A stretch of 64,000 nt of DNA from Corallium rubrum (Eukaryota > Cnidaria > Anthozoa > Scleralcyonacea > Coralliidae): the NCBI GenBank assembly GCA_964035015.1, contig OZ036016.1, positions 195,001 through 259,000 of the forward strand, written 5' to 3'. Positions 22,050 through 34,215 of this stretch are shown here, piece after piece. A program made the position numbers and the translations under genes. Positions within the stretch are counted from its first letter, which is position 1. Each line of letters starts with the position of its first letter. A model generated the notes under the pieces. That model was not told where the DNA came from, did not search any database, and saw nothing but the letters and a program-made list of their open reading frames with translations.

Positions 22050-25000
22050 CAGGACACTGGAAAGTCCAAAAATTTAATATTAATTACAATAGAGTATTTA
22101 CACATTTCTTCTATATTTTTTAATTATAAAATTGAAAACTACAAGTTACTATAACTTATCGCTTGACATAATATGGCAAGGGTTTTGACAGGATATACAC
22201 ACAATAATATACAAATATTAAATAATCATGCCTCTTGCTCTAATGCCAATGCAATTCCAAGTGCTTAATTATGTTTTGACAAATCTAGAGCTTTAATAAA
22301 ATTATACACAGTACAGCAAATTATGTAGTCAGAATGTTGATCAGCACAAACACAATGAACCCACGCCAATATACATTGTACACCTAAAAATAGAAGAAAA
22401 CAACCATGAAATTTCCTAGCAAGGAACAATTGTCAGTTGTAGAAACTGATATCTTACCTCGACAAGATAAACTCTCCTCACCGAGATTGTAATAAGACAG
22501 TTCACAACTTAGTGTGTCGTGGCATTGACATTTGCCAATTTAGAAAATCCATCGCCGCCGTGGTGTTGACAACTTCTGATCGACATGTCTCAATGGACGA
22601 GTTCTTTGGCTTGTCTACTAACCAACGGCAACAAACAACAGTTTGTTCAGCGACAGAAATCTCTCATGAGGAATGAGATCATGGTTGTCGATCCACTCGA
22701 TAGTTTGTGCTGTTAACAGCGCTGACAAACTCATGAAAGAGCACTGCTTTCCTCGAGACTGGCCACTGAAACCTTCATGACCTTGATGAATAATACTTCA
22801 ACGAGAAAGTAAAGACATGATGTATTTGTTCTTATCGTGAATGAAGCTGAGTGAACGGTAGCGGAACATGCATGCGCACTGAGTCACATCAGCTCATATA
22901 TGGATGACGTAATGCCGACAGACAAACAAACGCAAAATTTAACAAATAGAGATCTTGGTCGACTATACATAGCTCGGAAAAAGGACTGGGCACGAGGCAA
23001 CGTCAAGAATAGTGTGCTGCCTCGCTGACGCTCGGCAGCAATAAAATATCAATTTTGGAGTAATGCCTAGCTATTCCTCCCTGGAATAGCAGACATAATT
23101 TGCAAACTTTTTATGCCTGGGAGTGGGGCATTTATCTACAGTACTGTTTGAGGTACAGTTTACCTAAAGCTGAAAAATTTCTGGTTGCTAATTTAGTCAC
23201 ATACTTGGTATAATAAGCCAATTAAACAGCAATGCAGCTGGGTTGTCAAAATATTGTGTTTTGTGCAAAAAGACAATATAATTTGTACTGGTATGCTACA
23301 ATGGGAGGTACGGGACTCCCATATGTTGACTATGCAGGGATGTGCCACTGGAAAGGGAATGGTTTTCATTTTTAGTTTGGAACAGGGTACTGGTGTAATA
23401 ATTATCACACCTTTGATCTGGTGCAAGGTCTGTTCTTATATGCTGGCAGTCATTTACTCCTTTCTTTCAGTTTGAAACAGGGTACCATTTTTAGCCATTT
23501 TGTGTGAAGCCAATTCCTTTGTCTGGAGTAACCAACATAATTTAAGGGTTCAGTGGTATGCCCCTGGGATTGAAGGCAGAGTGCATTAATAATAATAAAC
23601 AAATCAATGAACATGAGGGGTTTGCATTAATGTATTTCTAGTTGTAGACTTTTACGTGAAGGGCCAGGGCTTATTGGATGGGAGGCTTGATTGAGAGGGG
23701 ACTTAATAGAGGAAATACGGTACTAGGGATATTTGAGACGTTTTCGCCGTTTCGCAAATTCCCGTTTCATTTCGCAAATACCATAAGTCCCACAAAACAA
23801 CTCTCCGTAATACACCGATTCATTCTGACTGGTAAAAACTGAAATTTGCCAGTCAAAGATAACTTCTTACTGGTCACCTCTCGTTTTTCTTTTCTTGCTA
23901 CCTATTTCTACAAGGTTACAATTTCCCACTTAAATCTTTGACACAATCTACAGTATAACGAAACACTTGTTCCACGATCGGAAATTGCGGCTGTCGTGGC
24001 TCGCGAAATACGGGCTGACCTGTATTAGCTGCGCATGCGTAGAACGAATATCTTGCGTGGAAACGTCATCAATACACGCCAGACCAAGCGAGGCTGGCGC
24101 GAGATGAATGAGGAGCGAAGGAGCGTTGTGCTACATGTGGGTTCATACGATAAAATTAGGAAGATAAAGGACAAGAATGGAACGATTGAAGAGGATACTA
24201 GGGATATTGTAGGATAACAAGTATTTCCTGACTTGAAATCAAATATGGCGGGAAAATAGACGGAGAACAAAGGTGCGATATAGCATCGTAAACTTCCATG
24301 TAAAATGACCAAAATCTGTTGTTTGTTGGCCGTTTACTACCCCCAAAAGAAGTCGGGTTGTTTTTTTGCGAAGATGTGTGTACCCAATTGGCCTTTAAAA
24401 CGGATTTTAAAGTTCGAATCAGTCGTGGAAAGTGTACTGTACTTGATGACTGACGAAGTGACGAGTTGGCATAAAACAAACCCAATCCACTATGGAAAGA
24501 GAATAAAGATCTCAACTATCAGACAACTTTGATTGATTTTTTCTCTGTCTTGATTTTGTTTTTGGCTATATCTGGACAGTTCACTTGCTATTGTTTTGTA
24601 TGTGTGTGTGTGTTTAGAATTTAGTAAATTTCATCAAGCTCGGCCGAATGCCGACAACTAATCTTGACGTCAGCACGGTCAGATTATCCGGCACAGAGTA
24701 CTTAATGTTCCTCCTCCCGGGGAAAACGGAAAACCCGTAAAGCAAACAACACGCAGATGCCGGTTCGTCAGTTTAGTTTTCACTGTTTAACAACAAATAC
24801 AGTCAAAAGATGGCAAGTACAGAACACGAGATATTGTTAAGGCATTAAGATTACTATAACGGTACAATTTAAGACTTGGGATTGATGTCTTCGTAGATTT
24901 TAGACTGTTTTTCAGTTTATATTATCGTGAAGTTTCTTCGTTGTCGGCACTGAAGAAAAACAACGAAATTTACAGCTCAGTAATAGAAACAAATGCAAGA

Positions 25001-25727
25001 AATTAGCGCCTTAAACATTGAGTACTTCTTGTGTCCTTACATTCGTTTAAATTCTTACAATAACTATTTTTGTCTTTTTGTCTGAACTTTAGTGGCGCCC
25101 ATCGCAGGTAGCGGTCACGTCATCCTACATGTACAGCTGACACGCTAAATTCGGCCCTATGTCCTATCCAGTTTTATTGAGATCAGTGCGTTCACCACAT
25201 GCTTTCGCAATCTTGAAAACATTACATGTAGTTGGCAGGTGTTTCTCCTCTTTCCACCTGCATTTTTTCCACCTGTGCAAATAAAAATGCCTGCGAAGGA
25301 GGTAGTGTAGATATTATTGGAGATTGAGCTTATACCGATAAAGCAGAACTGTAACTGCATGGCTACATCATTGTGCTAAAACATTTTAGAATTTAGGTTT
25401 CCTTAAAAAGAAGAGAATTCACATTTTCCTTTCTTGAATGTACACTACATTCCACTTCAAGAAGCTAAAGCCACTAAGACCTGGAGAAAAGACATTAAAA
25501 TGACAAAGAAAGAAAAAATTTCAAAATCCCCAGACAATTATCACACAGCACAAGTTAATTCTGGTAAAATTGCGTGACACATCACATGCCAGTCAATTAT
25601 TTTCCGTAATAAGCTGGTTTAGATTACGCATTTATCAGGCCTTTTGTTGCCAACAACAAAAGTACAAAGAAATCTTCGAAAATCTGAATACGTTTAATTA
25701 AAACAGCAACTTAAGAACTAAATCATA
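22050..25727. other. Long stretch without recognisable gene
   Basis: Unstructured sequence with a TTTCGCAAAT patch at 23750-23785 and a TG run at 24600-24612. Small open frames near 23250, 24050 and 24300 have no similarity I recognise. Confidence 0.4.
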
Positions 25728-26505
25728 TACAGTGGAACCTCGTTAATACGACCACCGTCGGGCCAAAAAAATGTGGTCGTAATAATGGGTGGTCGTATTA
25801 ACGGAGGAGTATTACACTACTTAGAATGTATTCAGGCCAGTAAAAAGTGATCGTAATAACGTGGTGGTCGTATTAACGGGGGAGTATTACACTACTTAGA
25901 ATGTATTCAGGCCAGTAAAAAGTGGTCGTAATAACGAGGTGGTCGTATTAACGGGGGAGTATTACACTACTTAGAATGTATTCAGGCCAGTAAAAAGTGG
26001 TCGCAATAACGAGGTGGTCGTATTAACGGGGGAGTATTACACTACTTAGAATGTATTCAGGCAGTAAAAAGTGATCGTAATAACGAGGTGGTCGTATTAA
26101 CGGGGGAGTATTACACTACTTAGAATGTATTCAGGCCAGTAAAAAGTGATCGTAATAACGGGGTGGTCGTATTAACGGGGGAGTATTACACTACTTAGAA
26201 TGTATTCAGGCCAGTAAAAAATGGTCGCAATAACGAGGTGGTCGTATTAACGGGGGAGTATTACACTACTTAGAATGTATTCAGGCAGTAAAAAGTGATC
26301 GTAATAACGGGGTGGTCGTATTAACGGGGGAGTATTACACTACTTAGAATGTATTCAGGCCAGTAAAAAGTGGTCGTAATAACGAGGTGGTCGTATTAAC
26401 GGGGAAGTATTACACTACTTAGAATGTATTCAGGCCAGTAAAAAGTGGTCGTAATAACGAGGTGGTCGTATTAACGGGGTGGTCATATGGCGGAGTTCCA
26501 CTGTA
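25728..26505. mobile_element. pogo/Tigger-like MITE carrying a tandem array
   Basis: Element 25730-26503 begins CAGTGGAACCTCGTTAATAC and ends with the inverse GTTCCACTG, flanked by TA on both sides. CAGTGGAACC ends with TA duplication fit the pogo/Tigger branch of Tc1/mariner. Nearly all of its interior is the 75-bp tandem array listed separately. No transposase frame. Confidence 0.75.
25791..26463. repeat. Tandem array, nine units of 74-75 bp
   Basis: GGTCGTATTAACGG recurs at 25791, 25866, 25941, 26016, 26090, 26165, 26240, 26314, 26389 and 26464. Units differ at only a few positions; the 74-bp units lack one C of GGCC. The unit includes part of the terminal inverted repeat sequence, so the array grew from the MITE itself. 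Confidence 0.97.
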
Positions 26506-27120
26506 TAAGTAAGATAATGAGCAACCAGAAAGTAAGTTTTACAACCCACAAGCAATTACAACCAAAGAACAACCTTGACTAAATGACGAGTTTATGTCAT
26601 GGCAGTCACTCATATAATAAACCTCTTATTAACTTCACCTGCTTGGTCATCACAGAAAATATCAGACCTTGGTCTTTTATGTACAAACCTCACCCTGCAA
26701 GCTTAGTCTGTACTGTCAAGACCTCTGTCTGATACTTTCCCATAATGACCACACTCTCAGTTAGTAGGATGATGTGTAGCAAAAACCGACGCTGTTCCAC
26801 CACGGTTCCACACAGGCATTTTAATAGCCAGGATTTCCAAACATGAAAAAAATAAGCACACCATGTGTCCATGTGACTACCGGCTACCACCATTGCAACA
26901 CTATATTCAGCTTATAATTTCAAATCACTATTTTTATGTTTATTTCTTGGCTTATTTTATTAACATACCCTGTAATTATAATCTGTTTACACTTATAGTT
27001 TATCTTATTAATGTAAATTCCATTGCATGAGTTTTATTCTTTAATTAGTATATACATATAAGCAACTGAACAATTAGGTATTTCAGGCACTTGTATCCAC
27101 TTGTAAATTAGTTAACCGTT
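26506..27120. other. No feature seen
   Basis: AT-rich, unstructured. Confidence 0.4.
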
Positions 27121-27124
27121 TATC

Positions 27125-27185
27125 TGTACTGAAGATGGCATAAGTTTTGCTGAAACATGTCTACAATTAAAAAATTTGTTATAGT
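27125..27185 (+). ncRNA. Weak hammerhead-like candidate
   Basis: CUGAAGA (about 27138), then a bulged U, a GGCA/UGCU stem II, GAAAC, a minimal AC/GU stem III and a GUC cleavage triplet. Stem I has four pairs, a 2-nt internal loop and four more. The extra base after the core and the tiny stem III make activity doubtful. Confidence 0.3.
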
Positions 27186-27565
27186 TTATCTTAACTATAA
27201 AACATAGAATCAGATATAGAGGCAGGCCTGGATCACGATATATTTAACAATTAGATTAGATTAGTAGGTTTGAAAGTTCTGAGTTAATAGTTGATGAGGG
27301 CACAAGGCCAAGTCAACTATTATTTCATTGAAATAAAGAGTGAATAAGCTAATTGTTTTAGTAGAAACTAACTTGTGTACCTTAGTTCATGAAGATTATT
27401 TTAAAAACATGAAGCATGGTCACTGACTTGTTTCTGTGGAAACTGTGGTAAAATAGACATCCACTCCTCAGTCGCCTAAATGTGTGGCATGACCATGCAG
27501 GCCCTGGTACTCTATCTCTCCTACTCACTATCTACAGTATCGATAATTAGTATCAACCAACTAGT

Positions 27566-28275
27566 GGTCTATTCAGGGTCTTAGCCTGGATCTGGAACTT
27601 GGGTGTCCAAATTGCCAATCAGGCAGTGTACTTCCTGGCAAAGCTGCAACTCCCTCCCCCCCCCCCCCCCCCCCCCAAGGGGTATTATTTTAAAATTTGG
27701 GAAGTAACCATAATGCTCACTGTCAATGTCATCAGATTCGACTGAACAGAAGAAATCTGACAACTTTCTTTGTTCAGTTTGTTGACTTTTATGTCTCATA
27801 ATTCTCCTCCATTATTCATGACACGAGGCATCGAGGCACAAGTTTTGTTTATATAATATCTGGTGCAGACTCCTAGAAACTAGAGGGGTTGCCTGCTATT
27901 GTTAAATGTGCGTGCACCCCCTAGCATTATCCAACAATTCGAACAATGGGGCAATGCATCCTAGGCTCAGATTCCAGCCATTGGGTCTGGGATCGCGGAT
28001 GTACAGAGACAACAACTACTGGAATCTGAGCCTGGTTGTGAATGTCAAAATACATGTTTTGTGCACAATAATTGTTTCGCTGATGGCCGATTAGTGCCAC
28101 CAAAAATACTAGAATAATGAAAGGTGCCCTTTAGATTCTTTCTTTACTGGCTGTCCAAAAGGTGTCAATATAATAAACAGCCGTCCAAAAGCCATCTATC
28201 AACTGGCCGTCTTAATCGAAACAGGCCATCTAAAAGATGGCTGGACAGCTGGCTGGCTAAGACCCTGGGTCTATT
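27566..28275. mobile_element. Non-autonomous hAT element with perfect 8-bp TSD
   Basis: Element 27574-28267 (694 bp) starts CAGGGTCTTAGCC and ends GGCTAAGACCCTG; both sides carry GGTCTATT (27566-27573, 28268-28275). It contains a 21-C run at 27656-27676 and an internal hairpin (AGGCTCAGATTCCAG near 27963 and its inverse near 28018). No transposase. Confidence 0.85.
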
Positions 28276-29228
28276 ACAAATTCAGCTTCCAGTTTGGCTG
28301 AGCTACTAAGTGGTCTATTGGTGATAGGCCACTAGTATTTGTTATCCAATGACAAACCTTATTTAACTGGAATATTCCTATTTTAACTAATCAGAAGCCA
28401 CAACATATTCACACCACAAGCAAAACCTGGAAACTAGGCCAAACATGGCAACCATTAAAATTTATATATGAATGATGAAATACATTGGTCTAAATGGAAA
28501 TTGTTCAGTTTGACATTTTCAAATAAGAAAATGAATTCACTTATGCTTATGGAGTATATCTACACTGTACAGAAAATTTGAAACAAAGTAATTACAATCT
28601 CATGCAGTTGTGAGCAATTGTTTACCATATCCCATCAAACTACTTACGGAAAAGTTGTTTATGGTTGACACTAAAACAATTAGACAACTCACCCTCATTT
28701 TTTACAAGCAGATAGTCAACTTGGCTTTCCCTCAATAGAAAACTTGGGCTGGTTGTCTAAATAGATATTGAGTAATCAGATTGCAGCATTTGCAATAGTA
28801 TACAGTACTAATAAGTTTAATTTGCCATTGCTACTAGTTAATGATTCACCACTACAACATGTGTATAAAGTCAAATTATATGTTCTCTCATTTACTGATA
28901 CCATAGCAGAAATATCTAGAAATAGAGAAAATCAAAAATTTTCCAGGGAGGCATGCCCCCAGATTCCACAAGCCCCCCTAACCTGAAACATCCAAATGAT
29001 CAATATCTGAAATATATTTAAAGATTACAGCAGTTAAAGATACAACACCATTACATTGCCACATTTTTTGTTAATTTCCCCCCATTGTCGTCATCAAACT
29101 TTGATATCCTTGACTAAAATCAAAACAGTTTCAAATAGATTATTTCATGAAGAACCTGGAACAATAGACCTATTTTTTAAAGTAAAAATTATTTTGAATT
29201 TTGCACATGAAAATGAGTTATATTCTAC
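28276..29228. other. No gene seen
   Basis: AT-rich. A patch at about 28940-28975 (GGGAGGCATGCCCCCAGATT) resembles the interior of the hAT-like repeats at 36310 and 41810. Confidence 0.4.
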
Positions 29229-29372
29229 ACTCGAATTCTCCTTCACCCTAAATCCTTAGAACATGCTATGTAATCGAGTGAAATGCCCAATATCATTTAT
29301 AATATACCCAATTCTCTCCTGGCATTACCACCTTATTATATATACAGAACTCGCGATCAAGCTCTCGGCAAC

Positions 29373-29446
29373 GGCCACCATGGCTCAGTGGTCAGAGCAT
29401 TGCACTAGAATCGCAAGGTCGTGGGTTCAATTCCTGCCGGAGGGCC
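29373..29446 (+). repeat. tRNA-like core, unit 1
   Basis: Cloverleaf-like: TGGCTCAGTGGTCAGAGC A box, anticodon-like loop CTAGAAT in a TTGCA/CGCAA stem, and GGTTCAATTCC B box. The first acceptor strand (GGCCACC) no longer pairs well with CGGAGGGCC. Confidence 0.65.
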
Positions 29447-29649
29447 TGTGTAGTTGCATTTTTCGCAACTGCTCCCGGTTTGGTCTTAAAATGTATATAT
29501 TCTACACTCGAATTTTCCTTCACCCTAAATCCTTAGAACATGCTATGTAATCAAGTGAAATGCCCAATATCATTTATAATATACCCAATTCTCTCCTGGC
29601 ATTACCACCTTATTATATATACAGAACTCGCGATCAAGCTCTCGGCAAC

Positions 29650-29723
29650 GGCCTCTGTGGCTCAGTGGTCAGAGCATTGCACTAGAATCGCAAGGTCGTG
29701 GGTTCAATTCCTGCCGGAGGGCC
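29650..29723 (+). repeat. tRNA-like core, unit 2
   Basis: As unit 1, with GGCCTCTG at the 5' side pairing better with CGGAGGGCC. Putative anticodon AGA in loop CTAGAAT. Tandem context argues for a SINE head rather than a tRNA gene. Confidence 0.65.
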
Positions 29724-29855
29724 TGTGTAGTTGCATTTTTCGCAACTGCTCCCGGTTTGGTCTTAAAATGTATATATTCTACACTCGAATTTTCCTTCAC
29801 CCTAAATCCTTAGAACATGCTATGTAATCGAGTGAAATGCCCAATATCATTTATA

Positions 29856-31020
29856 AAAGAATATTAATTTGGCGACCATTTGGGAATATATTTAAAAGGT
29901 CTATACCGAAGATCAAACGAAGTTATGTTAACCTCGTTCCATAAAGTTATCTCTCTACGACTGCTTATTAAAGGTTATCAAATGTAGAAGACAAACCACG
30001 ATGCCTTTTAACGTTGGAAATAACATTATGTATTAGCAAGTAAAGTGACTCATGAGTGAGCACAACACACAGTTCAACCAGAGTTAAAACGATTTTATAC
30101 ATCACAATTGATTGAATCGAAATATAGTTAGGTTAGATAAATGCCGAAACAAGGCCCTCGAACGTTTAAAGACTCCCAACTATATTTCGATTGTTGTTTC
30201 AACACTGCCTACGCAGCACGCTACTTTTATTTCACTATTTTGATTTATACATCACAAGTTTGAAAGTAATACTTCTCACCTTGTAACTGAACAAAGATTT
30301 AGAGCGAGAGAAAACAATCCCAACACGAGGTTCACAAGCTACTTCATCACTATCTGATTCGGTTGGATATGCGCATGCTCGTGTAAGTCGTGTTGCTTCA
30401 CCTAGAAGGCTTGTTAATTTAACGGTTTGCCGCATACAAATCAACAAAGTTTTTAGTTTTTATCGGTTTTCTATTTGGTACAATGTTTATACCATTCGGG
30501 CTTTCGGGAAATTAGCATTTTGCCTTAACGGTAAGTTATATATGTATTACTAAAGGGTATTGGCAATAAAAATTAAGTTTGTCACATTTGAAAGAACTCG
30601 TCAAATGGTATAAGAAGACCTTTTACAATTTTTCCGTATCTGTTTTGGTTTTGGAAATATTTCGACCAAAGACAGTGTGCTGTCCGACATCATAAGCAAG
30701 GGCAAAGTGAAATTTTTATCTTGCCAACCTTATGACATTATGAGCTAGAAACTCGATTTTTTTGTTGCGGTATTTCCATTTTAAACTGACCCACAACATT
30801 TAAAAAGCTTTCCGTGGAAATTTGGTCACGCACGGAGTAGTTTCCTCAAGTTAATTACCAATTAGACCCAATATACCACAACAAGATGGTGGACAGCACG
30901 CTGTCACGTGTGGCTAAATGGAGGAATTGCTCCGAGCTGTGATTGGACAATAAAAATAGTAAAGCGGTTAGAGTTAATTAATACTCCAACACTCTTATTA
31001 GATATCTATCAAAATGCTAA
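29856..31020. other. Mostly featureless; small inverted repeat
   Basis: ATCGAAATATAGTT at about 30117 recurs inverted at about 30178. Otherwise unstructured. Confidence 0.4.
30285..30447 (-). CDS. Possible small exon with splice-donor-like end (unrecognised)
   Basis: A minus-strand frame from ATG at 30447 reads KLTSLLGEATRLTRACAYPT and runs into CAAG|GTGAGA, a good donor consensus, at about 30284. No domain is recognised and no partner exon is found, so it may be chance. Confidence 0.15.
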
Positions 31021-31273
31021 TAGGCGAGTTTCGGGGTGTTGCGCGCGCATCGTTTTGGAAAGGAATTGGCGGGCTGTAGGTCTTGGCGGGCTCTCTACAA
31101 AGTAAGCAATGGCAAACAGACTTGCTAGCGAGTCAACAACAGCAGAATAACAGTGTTAAATATCCAGAAACTGTAACTATACTTTGTTTATTTTAAATAG
31201 TACGTTTACTTTGAGTGGAGCTTGCCAGTTGTTTTGAAAAATGATGCGCGCGCAACACCCTGAAACTCGCCTA
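31021..31273. mobile_element. TA-flanked foldback MITE
   Basis: Element 31023-31271 (249 bp) has inverted ends GGCGAGTTTCGGGGTGTTGC / inverse, extending through GCGCGCATC, with TA at 31021-31022 and 31272-31273. Tc1/mariner-type duplication. Confidence 0.7.
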
Positions 31274-31383
31274 TGGAGACCGACAAATACACAGTATGAA
31301 TTGCAGAACCATCCTCAGAGAAACATGAGAACATTGTTCATGATTTCTACTTACACTGCTAAAGTCAACCGAAAAATTTCGTC

Positions 31384-31457
31384 TGACTCGAGCGGGGTTT
31401 GAACTCACACCTTCGGGATACCGATCCGCCGCTCCACCTGTCGAGCTATCGAACCAC
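31384..31457 (-). repeat. tRNA-like sequence
   Basis: On the minus strand: GGTTCGATAGCTCGACAGGT with an A-box-like GATAGCTC and a B-box-like AGTTCAAACCCC, 72-74 nt in all. The arms pair poorly; likely a SINE remnant. A real but degenerate tRNA gene cannot be excluded. Confidence 0.4.
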
Positions 31458-31951
31458 ACAGGGATTAGAGGCGAGTTTTATCCAACTTAAGTGCACGAGA
31501 TATTAATTGAAACACAGTATTAAAACCATGTGTTTTACTCGTAATATTAAAGAAAGATTGGTTTTCTGTTTATGTATTCCTACGATCACTATAAAAATAT
31601 TGGAAACGTATTTAATAAAGCATGAAAGAGATTTATACATGGGACTGGTCTGTCTTGACTTTCAACGCGTGTTAAACTAATGATGGTGAATTCATAGATA
31701 ATGGAAGGGAACTGGATAGGAAACTTAGACCTGTGATAAACGGCGTATTTTTCATGCGCCGTATAAAATATAAGCAGTGGTGGATTACCTATGGAGCAAA
31801 GAGGGCATTTGCACCCGGCCCCAGATTCTGACCGGCCCATAAAAATGAGTGAATAAAAAAATTATGCAGTTTCTCTTTGAAAGTCCGAACTACAGGCCTC
31901 CTTCTGTTTGAAAGCGGGAGGGGACTGGCGCCTGAGGCGGCCTAAGTACGA

Positions 31952-33224
31952 ACCCCGAACAGTGAACTCTATATATACCTGGAAGACTGACTCCATTCAA
32001 TCAGGTCGAAAAAAGTGAGGCAAAACATGGCGGACATGGGGAATTTTTGGACGTCAGTCTCAGGCCCCACGCGGTCATCTTGGATGTCAGTCTAAAGCAT
32101 GTTTTCCACTAGGCGACTTTTTTCACGCGAAGCGACTTTTTCTTTTGTCTCATGAGCTCTGAGCTGGAACTAATCAGAAATCTATTGAATTCGAACAAAA
32201 GAAAGTCGCTTCGCGCGAAAAAAATCGCCTAGTGGAAAACCGGCTTTAGTCTTTTTTCTCGCGGCCGAACCACTAATTTACTTTCAAGGGAGCTGCGTAT
32301 GTTGGCCGTTGGCACAAATTGACATGGAATATCACTATAAAATGCATGAAATATATACCAAGACCCATAGAAATTTCACATAAATGTTCTTGACTTGCTT
32401 CTGCTTAATTTCTATTTGTTGATGCTTGTGTTTTTCTGACTTCCGAGTCGAGTTTCAGCTATATTTCGACGAGATGTTCACTCACGGTTAAATATAACCT
32501 CTTCAGACTTCATGCTAAAAATAAGGAAAGGCTGGCAATTACTTTCAATTGAGAATATTTAAGACGACCCTCATTTAAAGCTCCGTAAAATACACAAAAA
32601 CTGCTTGATCTTGCGAAAATTGCCGTAGTATATTCGTGAAGCTAGAACTCGGCTTTCGGTTCATTGCTCTTCATCTTCTATGCAGCTTGACTGAAATATA
32701 AAAGCTCTTACCATATGCGTATATACGAAAGGCCGGTGTCACCTCAATTTGTAGAAACGGAGTTTCTCGAGCTGCAAAGATGAACGTTGGGGTCAAGAGA
32801 GCAGTGAACTGAAAGTCAAGTTCTTGACAAATGTATTGATGGCAATTTTAGCGAGATCCAGCAGAGTTTTGTGGATTTTACGGAGCTTCAACTGAGGGCC
32901 GTCTGAAATATTTCTTTGTTTAAATTATATATTCTCTGTCTAAATTTATTTCGAATTTCTATACCCTGGTCCCAGAAGTTTTTCTTGTAATCAAAACAAA
33001 TGCAAGTAAACACAAAAGGAACACAACACTGCTCGCGCTCAAGAGGGTGTACGTTTGGACCCCTGTGCACGTGGTTCGGCCGCGAGAAAAAAGACTGACA
33101 TCGAAGATGACCGCGTAGGAGCCTAGAACTGACGCCCAAAAATTCCCCATTGCCACCATATTTTACCTCACTTTTTTATTGGGAGCCAGCCTTCCAGGTA
33201 TATATAGAGATCACTGACCTCGAA
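31952..33224. mobile_element. Element C copy 1: hAT-like, inside B
   Basis: Element 31960-33216 starts CAGTGAACTCTATATATACC and ends with a diverged inverse (ATCACTG). Flanks ACCCCGAA (31952) and ACCTCGAA (33217) differ at one base, an aged 8-bp duplication. Arms include GACATGGGGAATTTTTGGAC. A cleaner copy lies at 58915-59809. Element D sits in its left arm. Confidence 0.7.
32093..32248. mobile_element. Element D copy 1: Harbinger-type MITE, inside C
   Basis: Element 32096-32245 (150 bp): AGCATGTTTTCCACTAGGCG at left, inverse of AGCCGGTTTTCCACTAGGCG at right, internal inverse CGCGAAGCGACTTTTTCTTT. Flanked by TAA and TTA. Its absence from element C at 59060 confirms insertion. Confidence 0.8.
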
Positions 33225-33793
33225 TGATCCGATCAACCTACACTGTACGCTTTCAGTTCACCGTACTCCGGGGATGGCTCTCAGTTTGTGACCGGCCCTA
33301 AAATATTTTTGCCCCCGGCATTTTATTCATGCGCCGAACAAAATACAAATATTAAGTTAAAATATGATAATACATTTCCTACCCATAATTCATGTTGATA
33401 ACGTCATTTCCAGGTCTACGACTCGAGAACTTGTAAAAAGTTCGACTTATTGAAGGCCCAGTGGAAGATTAGCTTTGCTAAACTCGTACATTTTTGTAAA
33501 TGTTTATGTAAACCTTCTGTAAATAAAGTTTATTATTATTATTATTATTAAATACGCCAAAAATACGCCATATAACTCAAACGGAACAATTTCATAATTT
33601 TGGTCGACCCTAATAAGTATTTTATACGGCGCATGGAAAATACGCAGTTTGTCACAGGCCTTACTAAACCGAAAACGATGTTTGCAAAACTTGCTATGGT
33701 AATTATCCACTTATAAGGGAGCTAATCGCGTAACGGGTGGGATCAGCTATTTCTGAAACAATAGTGTAATATTCTTAAGTTCAGCAGTGTCTA

Positions 33794-33968
33794 AAACCGC
33801 GTTTACCGATACCGGTGCAATTTGAAAACGGAACAAAATCATGCCGTTTAGGCCTTGCGTTTACACGATACCGGCACAAAAATAACATGAAATGTTATAT
33901 GCTGTATTTGCATACCGGTATGATTTTGTTCCGTTTTCAAATTGTACCGGCATCGTGTAAGTGGGGCC
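33794..33968. mobile_element. Element E copy 1 (foldback MITE), inside A
   Basis: Inverted ends around CCGCGTTTACC and GTAAGTGGGGCC, with inner CGGAACAAAATCATGCCG and its inverse. The intact element A copy lacks it. The 3-bp duplication is unclear (CTA/TGA). Confidence 0.65.
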
Positions 33969-34079
33969 TGATATTAGCCATGTGAGACCACCCGTTAGGT
34001 GCATTAGCTACTTATTAGTTGATAATTAATTACCATAACAAGTTTAAACAAAAGGTCCGCTATGCGTACATGTATCTGC

Positions 34080-34215
34080 GCAAACCCGCCACTGTGAGAA
34101 TCATGTCAAGATCTTGTGTGATCTTGGAAAATCTTGTAAGATCTTATAAAAAATCTTAAGATTTTTACACGTAGATCTTATTAGATTTTAGCGAGATCTT
34201 ATAAGATCATTAAAG
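34080..34215. repeat. AGATCTTATAAGATC-type short repeats
   Basis: Clustered variants of AGATCTTATAAGAT and AAATCTTAAGATTT, partly self-inverse. Confidence 0.6.

Larger units (their letters stand above)
29229..29855 (+). repeat. Tandem tRNA-like SINE, 277-bp period
   Basis: Two full units and a partial third repeat with a 277-bp period (the ATG of the same 95-codon frame lies at 29263 and 29540). Each unit has a tRNA-like core followed by TGTAGTTGCATTTTTCGCAA and a shared tail ACACTCGAATTTTCCTTCAC. The frames are not genes. A third copy is on the minus strand at 14290. Confidence 0.85.
31725..33663. mobile_element. Element B: Harbinger-type, TTA duplication, inside A
   Basis: Element 31728-33660 (1.93 kb) has ends GACCTGTGATAAAC and GTTTGTCACAGGCC, with the inverted region continuing through CATGCGCCGTATAAAATA. 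TTA flanks both sides (31725-31727, 33661-33663), and removing one copy restores element A. A TTA duplication fits PIF/Harbinger. No transposase left; much of the interior is element C. Confidence 0.75.
31694..34035. mobile_element. Element A copy 1 (hAT-like MITE), split by insertions
   Basis: Pieces 31694-31727, 33664-33793 and 33969-34035 join to match the intact copy at 38658-38985 (ATAGATAATGGAAGGGAACT at left; CTTGCTATGGTAATTAT; CCACCCGTTAGGTGCATTAG). Two elements, B and E, interrupt it. Its right terminus is lost after about 34035. Confidence 0.75.

Noticed and set aside
25791-26463. Regular 75-bp array as a CRISPR
   Set aside because: Units are contiguous near-identical tandem repeats with no unique spacers, inside a eukaryotic MITE.
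29263-29827. Two duplicated 95-residue proteins
   Set aside because: The frames run through the tRNA-like core of a SINE repeat; a third copy is on the opposite strand elsewhere.
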